Assembly: GCA_903934155.1 (NCBI GenBank)
Contig: CAIZMS010000251.1
Span: 1 to 5,153 of the forward strand
Reading direction: 5' to 3'
DNA length: 5,153 nt
DNA from: an uncultured bacterium
GTDB lineage: Bacteria > Verrucomicrobiota > Kiritimatiellia > CAIKKV01 > CAITUY01
The notes under the pieces are model-generated. The model did no database searches, had not been told where the DNA came from, and was given only the letters and a program-made list of their open reading frames with translations. A program made the position numbers and the translations under genes. Below, in pieces: positions 1 to 5,153 of this stretch (position 1 is its first letter; each line of letters starts with the position of its first letter).

Positions 1-1
1 G

Positions 2-124
2 GACAGGGAAGTCGAGCACCGCTACGTGGCCGAGGCGCGATCTTCTTTTCGCCGAAATACGGATCTTCGATCTCGGGTTAACACCCTACTCACCCCGGGC
101 GCATCAAATGGCAAGTATTCTTGA
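2..124 (+). other. Possible 3' tail of an upstream gene (uncertain)
   Basis: This frame is open from the window edge to a TGA at 122-124. The first dozen codons (starting D-R-E-V-E-H-R-Y) look coding, with mostly G or C in third position. Codon choice becomes unlike the neighbouring genes further on, and I recognise no family in the 40 residues. Another frame is also open across most of this stretch (3-146), so an open frame here is weak evidence. It could equally be non-coding sequence upstream of the regulator. Nothing else resembling a gene is seen in 1-166 on either strand. Confidence 0.2.
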
Positions 125-147
125 CGGATATTCCGGGACGATATAAA
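121..147 (+). promoter_or_regulatory. Candidate sigma70-type promoter for the operon
   Basis: A TTGACG box at 121-126 resembles the -35 consensus. A TATAAA box at 142-147 resembles the -10 consensus with a short 15-base spacer; reading TAAAGT at 144-149 instead gives a 17-base spacer but a poorer match. The boxes sit in an AT-rich patch (about 141-183) that contrasts with the GC-rich surroundings. The 7-mer AAGTATT occurs at 113-119 and again at 146-152, 33 bases apart, flanking the promoter, and could be a pair of regulator half-sites. Transcription would begin near 154, a few bases before the first ATG of the regulator. This is inferred from pattern only. Confidence 0.4.
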
Positions 148-166
148 GTATTATCAAATTTATTGT

Positions 167-742
167 ATGAGAAATATGAAAAGCGGCGATTCCAGCAGAA
201 AACTCCCCGGAGATGTGGCTCAGATGTACGACTTTTCGGTGTTGCGCCAGTTGCGCAAACGGGAAGGGTTGACCATTGCCGATCTCTCAACCCGTTCCGG
301 GGTTTCGCCCGCCGTGATCTCCAAACTCGAACGTAACCAGACCTCAGCCGAGTTGCCCACGCTCTTTTATCTCGGCCGTGCCTTTGGTATGAATGCCACG
401 GATCTCCTGATGCTTGCCGAGTCCCGTACAACCCATCGTTCCAGGGAAACACAACATCAATCCGGGGCATTCACGTTCCGCGAGATCCGTTATGGCAATG
501 TGCGGGCCCTCCTGGGTATCGCCAGGGCCGGAGGCAAAGTGTCCAATCCGGAAATTCATCAGGATGACCTGGAGGTGTGCTGGGTGCTGCGAGGGAGGAT
601 CAAGGTGACCCTCCCGCACGAACAGCCGGTTTTACGGGCCGGAGACGGTGTCCAGTTTGACGCCATCCTAGAACATTCGTACGAAGTGATCGAAGATTGC
701 CAGATCCTCATTCTGCATCTCAAGAAAGGGAAGCGGTTTTAG
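167..742 (+). CDS. XRE-family transcriptional regulator with C-terminal cupin sensor domain
   Basis: A 191-residue DNA-binding regulator with two domains. Residues about 24-80 form an XRE/Cro-type helix-turn-helix, with T-I-A-D-L-S then a recognition helix S-P-A-V-I-S-K-L-E-R-N at 47-57. Residues about 121-187 form a cupin barrel. Its first motif is partly kept (G123, H131, E136, G143, but Glu129 where the first His is usual). The second motif keeps G159 and H170 but lacks the P-x-G. Such proteins (the SutR/PuuR type, known from the family) bind DNA and sense a small molecule in the cupin. Its position as first gene, one base before the hydrolase, suggests it controls this operon and itself (inference). 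The start is unsure: ATG 167 and ATG 176 lack a good ribosome site. ATG 224 follows GGAG at 209-212 with an 11-base gap and begins just before the HTH as M-Y-D-F-S-V-L, giving 172 residues. The domain call is firm; the ligand is unknown. Confidence 0.9.
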   Translation: MRNMKSGDSSRKLPGDVAQMYDFSVLRQLRKREGLTIADLSTRSGVSPAVISKLERNQTSAELPTLFYLGRAFGMNATDLLMLAESRTTHRSRETQHQSGAFTFREIRYGNVRALLGIARAGGKVSNPEIHQDDLEVCWVLRGRIKVTLPHEQPVLRAGDGVQFDAILEHSYEVIEDCQILILHLKKGKRF

Positions 743-743
743 C

Positions 744-2093
744 ATGATCAAAATCAACAAGACCCTCACGGCAAACAGACTGAAGCGGAAACTGGTCAGG
801 TTCTGGGAACTGTCCGGCGAGAAGATTCTGCGTATCGAACGGGATTATGATGAAAGCCAGGGTGCGCCTGTCTTCACCCGGCGGGGCCGCTACACCTCGC
901 GTGGCTGGACGGAATGGACACAGGGCTTCCAATATGGCGCCTCGCTGATCCAGTTCGACGCCACCGGAGAGGAACGCTTTTTGGCTCTTGGACGGAAAAA
1001 AACGGTGGAGCGGATGGCGCCGCACCTGACCCATTTCGGGGTTCACGACCACGGCTTTAACAATGTCAGCACCTACGGGCATCTGCTGCGTCTCGCCCGG
1101 GACGGACGCTTCGAGGCCGCCCCCTGGGAGCAGTCGTACTACGAACTGGCCATGAAAGTCTCCGGCGCGGTGCAGGCGCGACGGTGGACCGCGCTGAAGG
1201 ATGGCGGCTTCATCTATTCATTCAATGGACCCCACTCCCTGTTTGCCGACACGATCCGCTCACTGCGTGCCCTGGCGGTCAGTCATCAACTGGGTCATGC
1301 GCTCATGGGGGAGAATGATCACAAGACATCCCTGCTCGAGCGCTTGATCCAGCATGCCCGCACGACCGCGAGGACGGTGGTGTTCTACGGGGAGGGGCGC
1401 GATGCCTATGATGTCCGCGGCCGTGTGGCCCATGAGGGGATTTTCAACCTGAATGACGGGTGTTTCCGTTGTCCCAACTCCCAGCAGGGGTTTTCGCCGT
1501 TCACCACTTGGACGCGCGGACTGGCCTGGATCCTCCTCGGGTTTGCGGAGCAATTGGAATTTCTGGCCACCTTGTCCGATGCCGAGTTGAAGCCCCACGG
1601 TGGCCGGGCGGAAATTGAGGCGCTGTTCCTGAAGGCGGCCCGCGCCACGGCGGATTTCTATCTTGAGAACACCCCCACTGATGGAATTCCGTATTGGGAC
1701 ACCGGTGCGCCGGGACTGAGCCGACTCGGCAATTACCTCAACAAGCCGGCCGACCCCTTCAACGACCATGAGCCGGTCGATAGTTCCGCCGCCGCAATTG
1801 CAGCGCAGGGGCTGCTGCGGTTGGGCGAGTATTTGAAGAATTCCCGCTATCGGCAGGCGGGTTTGACGGTGCTCGACAGTCTGATGGGGGAGACGTATTT
1901 AAGCGCAGACCCCAAGCATCAGGGCCTCATCCTGCACTCGGTCTACCACCGGCCCAACGGGTGGGATGCCATCCCGCGCGGACAGAAGATTCCCTGCGGT
2001 GAGAGCTGCATGTGGGGTGATTACCATGCCCGCGAGGTGGCGCTTTATGTGCAGGGGCTTATTGATAACAAACCGTATTTGACTTTCTTTTGA
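744..2093 (+). CDS. GH88/GH105-like unsaturated glucuronyl hydrolase homologue
   Basis: A 449-residue protein resembling the (alpha/alpha)6-barrel hydrolases that remove 4,5-unsaturated uronic acid from the non-reducing end of lyase products. Family-like landmarks in order: an aromatic segment W-T-E-W-T-Q-G-F (55-62); H-D-H-G-F (101-105) with D102; A-D-T-I-R-S-L (168-174) with D169; T-R-G-L-A-W (257-262); D-S-S-A-A-A-I-A-A (346-354); and W-G-D-Y-H-A-R-E (424-431). D102 and D169 are placed like the two key aspartates of characterised GH88 enzymes, D169 being the likely acid/base. No signal peptide is seen, so it should act in the cytoplasm on imported oligosaccharides. It is longer than typical GH88 enzymes (about 380 residues). 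Its only four cysteines form two pairs, C240/C243 and C418/C422. Start ATG 744 lies one base after the regulator stop, with GGGAAG at 728-733 as ribosome site. The fold call is strong; the substrate (ulvan, pectin, glycosaminoglycan or other) cannot be told. Confidence 0.8.
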   Translation: MIKINKTLTANRLKRKLVRFWELSGEKILRIERDYDESQGAPVFTRRGRYTSRGWTEWTQGFQYGASLIQFDATGEERFLALGRKKTVERMAPHLTHFGVHDHGFNNVSTYGHLLRLARDGRFEAAPWEQSYYELAMKVSGAVQARRWTALKDGGFIYSFNGPHSLFADTIRSLRALAVSHQLGHALMGENDHKTSLLERLIQHARTTARTVVFYGEGRDAYDVRGRVAHEGIFNLNDGCFRCPNSQQGFSPFTTWTRGLAWILLGFAEQLEFLATLSDAELKPHGGRAEIEALFLKAARATADFYLENTPTDGIPYWDTGAPGLSRLGNYLNKPADPFNDHEPVDSSAAAIAAQGLLRLGEYLKNSRYRQAGLTVLDSLMGETYLSADPKHQGLILHSVYHRPNGWDAIPRGQKIPCGESCMWGDYHAREVALYVQGLIDNKPYLTFF

Positions 2094-2114
2094 TCATATC
2101 CGGGAGATGCAATC

Positions 2115-2564
2115 ATGATACTCGCAGACTTGAGCAAGATCGAAGGCCGCCGCTATCCGGCGGGGCGGCGGACGCAGAATGTGGTGGGCGGAGTTTCGCC
2201 CATCCAGGCGAAGAACTTTGCGGTGGGGTTTGTCACCCTGGATCCCAATGGCGGTCAGGTGCCCTGGCATAACCAGGAGCAAGAGGAAGTCTATTTCGTC
2301 CTCGAAGGAAAAGCCGAGATGTGCCTCGGTTCGGAGCGCCAGATTCTCACGTCCGGCATGGCCGGATACATCCCCTGCGGTGTTTTCCACCAGATCTCCA
2401 ATCTGGGAACAACTCCCCTCAAGATGCTTTACTGCTATGGGCCTTCCGGCGATGTGGCCCATTGGAAACAGGAATTGGCGGGAACTCTGCCCAAGGCAGG
2501 AATTGAGGCGCCCCCGCTACCGGAGGGGGCTATCCGGCAGTGCACGGACAAGCCCAAGGAGTGA
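2115..2564 (+). CDS. Small single-domain cupin protein, possible KdgF-like role
   Basis: A 149-residue cytoplasmic cupin. Both sequence motifs fit the classical spacing. Motif 1 is G46-(5)-H52-x-Q54-(3)-E58-(6)-G65 and motif 2 is G81-(5)-P87-x-G89-(2)-H92-(3)-N96. The metal site would be H52, E58 and H92, with Gln54 where the second His is usual. The C-terminal 30 residues are rich in Pro and charged residues and lie outside the barrel. Known uronate operons carry the small cupin KdgF, which helps turn unsaturated monouronates into the linear ketone. The neighbours make that role attractive here, but KdgF uses a different ligand set (three His and one Gln), so this is inference. Sugar isomerase or dioxygenase-like activity is also possible. 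The start at 2115 is supported by GGGAGA at 2102-2107 with a 7-base gap; 21 bases separate it from the hydrolase. Confidence 0.85.
   Translation: MILADLSKIEGRRYPAGRRTQNVVGGVSPIQAKNFAVGFVTLDPNGGQVPWHNQEQEEVYFVLEGKAEMCLGSERQILTSGMAGYIPCGVFHQISNLGTTPLKMLYCYGPSGDVAHWKQELAGTLPKAGIEAPPLPEGAIRQCTDKPKE
2147..2163 (+). repeat. GC-rich inverted repeat inside the cupin gene, 5' end
   Basis: CCGCCG at 2147-2152 is complementary to CGGCGG at 2158-2163 with a 5-base loop, about 32 bases after the cupin start codon. No U-tract follows, so it is not a terminator. It may be a chance product of Arg/Gly codons or may modulate translation. Confidence 0.25.
2510..2530 (+). repeat. GC-rich inverted repeat inside the cupin gene, 3' end
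   Basis: GCCCCC at 2510-2515 pairs with GGGGGC at 2525-2530 around a 9-base loop, about 32 bases before the cupin stop. It encodes a Pro-rich stretch, and no run of T follows, so it is not a rho-independent terminator. It could stabilise or mark processing of the upstream mRNA, or be chance. Confidence 0.25.
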
Positions 2565-2591
2565 CCCTGATTGATTGAACCCCTGACGATT

Positions 2592-2595
2592 GGAG
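2592..2595 (+). promoter_or_regulatory. Ribosome binding site that decides the kinase start
   Basis: GGAG lies 1 base before ATG 2597, 7 bases before ATG 2603 and 13 bases before ATG 2609, all in one frame. Only 2603 has a normal spacing, so translation most likely starts there. An in-frame TGA at 2576-2578 rules out a longer protein. Confidence 0.65.
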
Positions 2596-2602
2596 TATGA
2601 CC

Positions 2603-3700
2603 ATGGCCATGAAGATTAAACCCCGTGAAGCATGCAAGTGGGACGCAGTGTCGCTCGGTGAGGTGATGCTGCGACTGGATCCGGGGGACGGGCGCATTCG
2701 CACGGCCCGTGAGTTCAAGGTGTGGGAAGGCGGCGGCGAATACAATGTGATCCGCGGCTTGCGCCGGTGCTTTGGCTTGAAGACAGCCGCCGTTACGGCT
2801 GTGACCGACAACGAGGTTGGTCGCCTTCTGGAAGATCTGATGCTGCAGGGTGGGGTGGATCTCTCCCATGTGAAATGGGTTCCTTACGACGGTATCGGCC
2901 ATGCCGCCCGCGTGGGCTTGAACTTCACCGAGCGCGGATTCGGCCTGAGGGCGGCCGTTGGCTGTTCTGATCGCGGCCACTCCGCGGCATCACAACTCAA
3001 GCCGGGCGACATCGACTGGAAAAAGATCTTTCAGCAGGAGGGCGCCCGCTGGCTCCATTGCGGAGGTATTTTTGCCGCGCTGTCCGCCACGACCGCCGAT
3101 TTGACCATCGAGGCCATGGAAGCGGCGCGGGCGGCGGGAACGGTTATTTCCTATGACCTCAACTTCCGGGCCTCACTCTGGAAGTCGCAGGGGGGCGTCC
3201 GGCGTGCGGTGGAGGTGAATCGCAAGATTGCCTCGCTCGTTGACGTGATGATTGGCAACGAGGAGGATTTTACCGCCGCGCTGGGTTTTGAAGTGCCGGG
3301 ACTGGATGAGCACATCTCGAATATCGACCCCTCGAACTTCAAGAAAATGATTGTCAATGCCTCCGCGATGTACCCGAATTTCAAGGCCGTGGCGACGACC
3401 CTTCGGAATGCCAAAACGGCGACGGTCAATGATTGGGGCGCCATCCTCTACACGGACGGGCATTTTTACCAGTCGATCATGCGGGAGAATCTGGAAATCT
3501 TTGATCGTGTGGGCGGAGGCGACAGCTTTGCGTCGGGCCTGATTTACGGGTTCCTGTCGGGCAAGACACCGCAGGAGGCGGTTGAGTACGGGGCGGCGCA
3601 TGGGGCGCTGGCCATGTCCACGCCCGGTGACACCAGCATGGTGTCGGTGAAAGAGGTCGAGGCGATTATCAAGGGCAAGGGCGCGCGGGTCATCCGCTAA
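2603..3700 (+). CDS. PfkB-family sugar kinase, KDG kinase-like
   Basis: A 365-residue ribokinase/PfkB-fold kinase (367 if the first ATG at 2597 is used). It most resembles 2-keto-3-deoxygluconate kinases, which make KDPG from KDG and ATP. Numbered from 2603: G-E-V-M-L-R-L-D-P at 19-27 forms the opening strand; E-G-G-G-E-Y-N-V at 42-49 is the first PfkB signature region; D-L-N-F-R-A-S-L-W at 185-193 matches the KDG-kinase segment whose Arg (R189) contacts the substrate carboxylate; G-N-E-E-D-F at 218-223 is the Mg/ATP-phosphate motif; D-R-V-G-G-G-D-S-F at 301-309 is the second signature with catalytic base D307. The anion hole reads GGGD rather than the usual GAGD. An extended segment at about 230-265 separates the NEED motif from the ATP lid. 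Downstream of the hydrolase and cupin it fits phosphorylation of a uronate-derived keto-deoxy acid. Exact substrate is inferred, and related hexose or uronate kinases cannot be excluded. Confidence 0.85.
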   Translation: MAMKIKPREACKWDAVSLGEVMLRLDPGDGRIRTAREFKVWEGGGEYNVIRGLRRCFGLKTAAVTAVTDNEVGRLLEDLMLQGGVDLSHVKWVPYDGIGHAARVGLNFTERGFGLRAAVGCSDRGHSAASQLKPGDIDWKKIFQQEGARWLHCGGIFAALSATTADLTIEAMEAARAAGTVISYDLNFRASLWKSQGGVRRAVEVNRKIASLVDVMIGNEEDFTAALGFEVPGLDEHISNIDPSNFKKMIVNASAMYPNFKAVATTLRNAKTATVNDWGAILYTDGHFYQSIMRENLEIFDRVGGGDSFASGLIYGFLSGKTPQEAVEYGAAHGALAMSTPGDTSMVSVKEVEAIIKGKGARVIR

Positions 3701-3705
3701 AGGAG
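3699..3705 (+). promoter_or_regulatory. Strong Shine-Dalgarno overlapping the kinase stop codon
   Basis: AAAGGAG begins within the TAA stop of the kinase (3698-3700) and lies 5 bases before ATG 3711. It is the best ribosome site in the window and suggests coupled, efficient translation of the Gfo/Idh gene. Confidence 0.7.
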
Positions 3706-3710
3706 TCAAT

Positions 3711-4871
3711 ATGAGCGAAGTCAAGGTACACTCTGTCGGTATTATCATGAACGGCGTCACGGGACGCATGGGAACCAATCAGCACCTGTTACGTTCCATC
3801 AGCGCGATTATCAAGCAGGGTGGCGTGAAGATCAGCCATGCTGAAGTGATCATGCCGGATCCCATCCTTGTGGGACGCAATTCGCAAAAGCTCCAGGAAC
3901 TGGTCAAGCGTTCTGGCGTGACCCGCTGGACCACCAACCTGGATGAGGCGATGGCGGACCCGCACAACACCATCTACTTCGATGCGCAGACGACCGACCG
4001 CCGCGTGGCGGCCGTGAAGCAGGCCATCAAGGCGGGCAAGCACATCTACTGCGAGAAACCCACGGCGGTGTCAACCGCGGAGGCCTATGAATTGTACGAC
4101 CTCGCCAAAAAGGCAGGGGTAAAAAATGGTGTGGTGCAGGACAAGCTGTGGCTGCCGGGCCTGATGAAGTTGAAGGAGCTGATTCATCGGGGCTTTTTCG
4201 GGAAGATTCTCTCCGTGCGCGGGGAGTTCGGGTACTGGGTCTTCGAGGGCGACACGATCCCCTTGCAGCGCCCTTCCTGGAACTACCGCAAGGAGGATGG
4301 CGGGGGGATGATCGTGGATATGCTCTGTCACTGGCGGTATGTGCTCGACAACGTGTTCGGCGCCGTACAGGCGGTTTCCTGCCGCGGGGCGACGCATGTC
4401 GAGACGCGATATGATGAAGCCGGAAAGCCTTACCCCTGCACTGCGGATGATTCCGCCTATGCCACTTTTGAACTCGAGGGCGACATCCTGGCGCATTTCA
4501 ACTCCTCGTGGTGCACCCGGGTTCGACGCGACGATCTACTCACCATCCAGGTCGATGGGACGCTGGGTTCGGCGGTGGGCGGCCTGCGTGACGTGGTGAT
4601 CCAGCCCTATGGAGCCACCCCCCGTGCGGTCTGGAATCCGGATATTCCGCAACCCATCAACTTTTTTGACGGCTGGCAGAAACTGCCGGAGCAGCGGGAG
4701 TATGAAAATGCCTTCAAGGTGCAATGGGAAATGTTCCTGCGTCACGTCGTGAAAGACGAACCCTTCCGCTGGAGCCTCCTCGAAGGCGCCAAAGGGGTTC
4801 AGCTGGCCGAGAAGGGCATCGAGTCGTGGGAGAAGCGGTCATGGGTGACCATTCCGGAATTGAAAGCATGA
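3711..4871 (+). CDS. Gfo/Idh/MocA-family NAD(P)-dependent oxidoreductase
   Basis: A 386-residue cytoplasmic dehydrogenase of the glucose-fructose oxidoreductase/inositol dehydrogenase family. The Rossmann loop is G15-V-T-G18-R-M-G21, followed by an unusually long helix and loop (about 24-50) before the second strand at D50-P-I-L-V-G-R-N57. Arg56 just after that strand may favour NADP (inference). E115-K116-P117 is the family's EKP motif, with the Lys that holds cofactor and substrate. G197-G-G-M-I-V-D203-M-L-C-H207 gives the usual catalytic Asp/His pair in the C-terminal alpha/beta domain. Length is normal for the family. The start is fixed by AAAGGAG at 3699-3705, 10 bases after the kinase stop, and the end overlaps the SDR gene. 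Substrate is not predictable from sequence. In this operon a uronate, keto-deoxy acid or the sugar left after hydrolysis are reasonable candidates. Confidence 0.9.
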   Translation: MSEVKVHSVGIIMNGVTGRMGTNQHLLRSISAIIKQGGVKISHAEVIMPDPILVGRNSQKLQELVKRSGVTRWTTNLDEAMADPHNTIYFDAQTTDRRVAAVKQAIKAGKHIYCEKPTAVSTAEAYELYDLAKKAGVKNGVVQDKLWLPGLMKLKELIHRGFFGKILSVRGEFGYWVFEGDTIPLQRPSWNYRKEDGGGMIVDMLCHWRYVLDNVFGAVQAVSCRGATHVETRYDEAGKPYPCTADDSAYATFELEGDILAHFNSSWCTRVRRDDLLTIQVDGTLGSAVGGLRDVVIQPYGATPRAVWNPDIPQPINFFDGWQKLPEQREYENAFKVQWEMFLRHVVKDEPFRWSLLEGAKGVQLAEKGIESWEKRSWVTIPELKA

Positions 4872-5153
4872 ACAAGGTCGCATTAGTAACGGGCGGAAGC
4901 CGTGGCATCGGGCTGGGGGTGGCGTTGGCACTGGCTAAAGAGGGCTTCGACCTGTGTATTTGCGGGGTCAGGCCGTCTGCGCCGGAAGCGGTGGCGGCGT
5001 TGACGGCCACCGGGCGGGATGTCCTGTATGTCAAAGCGGATGTCAGCCTCAAGGCCGACAGGGAAAACCTGGTGGCTGAAGTCAGGCGGCACTTCGGGCG
5101 GCTGAATGTGCTCGTGAACAATGCAGGAGTGGCCCCGGCGGAACGGCGCGACA
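4868..5153 (+). CDS. Short-chain dehydrogenase/reductase, FabG-like, 3' truncated by window edge
   Basis: The first 95 codons of a classical SDR; the frame is still open at the window end, so the catalytic S-Y-K residues are not visible. T8-G-G-S-R-G-I-G15 is the cofactor-binding glycine motif, D58-V after strand 3 contacts the adenine, and N84-N-A-G87 is the structural motif of classical SDRs. The opening resembles proteins often named 3-ketoacyl-ACP reductase that occur in sugar operons rather than lipid synthesis loci. Known precedents for SDRs in uronate use are KduD and the alginate-pathway DEH reductases, both yielding KDG, and this gene could play that part (inference). ATG 4868 overlaps the Gfo/Idh stop as ATGA, with GGAA at 4856-4859 as a weak ribosome site, so translation is probably coupled. 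This start is not in doubt, because the glycine motif begins at residue 8. Confidence 0.9.
   Translation, partial: MNKVALVTGGSRGIGLGVALALAKEGFDLCICGVRPSAPEAVAALTATGRDVLYVKADVSLKADRENLVAEVRRHFGRLNVLVNNAGVAPAERRD

Noticed and set aside
39..75. Repeated GATCT words at 39, 62 and 69
   Set aside because: The copies are short, irregularly spaced and not placed around a promoter element; chance recurrence is likely.
90..470. Open frame of 126 codons on the minus strand over the promoter and regulator start
   Set aside because: It runs antisense to the clear HTH domain, has Arg-rich composition typical of a shadow frame, and resembles no family I know.
1260..1769. Minus-strand open frame of 169 codons inside the hydrolase gene
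   Set aside because: The plus-strand frame carries conserved GH88-like motifs across the same bases; the antisense frame is a by-product of GC-rich codon use.
2510..2545. Rho-independent terminator after the cupin gene
   Set aside because: The GC stem lies inside the coding sequence and is followed by mixed sequence, not a T-run.
2179..2574. Alternative plus-strand frame of 131 codons overlapping the cupin gene
   Set aside because: The 2115-2564 frame holds both intact cupin motifs and a good ribosome site; the alternative is Arg/Ser/Pro-rich with no motif.
2565..2596. CCCTGA repeated in the cupin-kinase gap as a possible operator
   Set aside because: The matches are only six bases with diverging flanks, and no promoter-like boxes lie nearby.
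3173..3778. Minus-strand open frame of 201 codons across the kinase end and the Gfo/Idh start
   Set aside because: It spans two real genes on the other strand, including their ribosome site, and shows no recognisable domain.
4714..5121. Minus-strand open frame of 135 codons at the right edge
   Set aside because: It is antisense to the Gfo/Idh C-terminus and the SDR glycine motif; Ser/Arg/Pro-rich shadow composition.

Overview
The window looks like one end of a sugar-acid catabolic operon from a GC-rich, Gram-negative-type bacterium. All six supported genes lie on the + strand, tightly packed, with Shine-Dalgarno-like sites before most of them. The set of families, and the flavour of the GH88-like, PfkB and Gfo/Idh proteins, recalls the Verrucomicrobiota/Kiritimatiellota/Lentisphaerota/Planctomycetota group. 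That placement is an impression from protein style only; no rRNA or marker gene is present.

Layout: positions 1-166 hold no complete gene. There may be the last codons of an upstream gene (2-124), then an AT-rich promoter-like stretch (about 113-183). Next come an XRE-type regulator with a C-terminal cupin (167-742), a GH88/GH105-like unsaturated glucuronyl hydrolase homologue (744-2093), a small single-domain cupin (2115-2564), a PfkB sugar kinase resembling 2-keto-3-deoxygluconate (KDG) kinase (2603-3700), a Gfo/Idh/MocA oxidoreductase (3711-4871), and the start of a short-chain dehydrogenase cut by the window edge (4868-5153). Gaps are 1, 21, about 38 and 10 bases, then a 4-base overlap. 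No rho-independent terminator is visible between genes, so one transcript is likely.

Working model (inference): the hydrolase removes an unsaturated uronic acid from lyase-generated oligosaccharides in the cytoplasm. The small cupin may assist ring opening or isomerisation of the product, as KdgF does in known pectin/alginate pathways. The SDR and/or the Gfo/Idh enzyme would reduce the ketone to a KDG-like acid, and the PfkB kinase would phosphorylate it. The XRE-cupin protein would sense an intermediate and control the operon. No polysaccharide lyase, transporter, KduI or KDPG aldolase is in the window, so substrate and product remain unproven.

The points most worth following are this gene combination as a possible variant uronate route, two cysteine pairs placed next to active-site motifs of the hydrolase, a Gln in place of a metal-binding His in an otherwise textbook cupin, and a GGGD anion-hole motif in the kinase. 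No mobile element, CRISPR array, tRNA or rRNA was seen.
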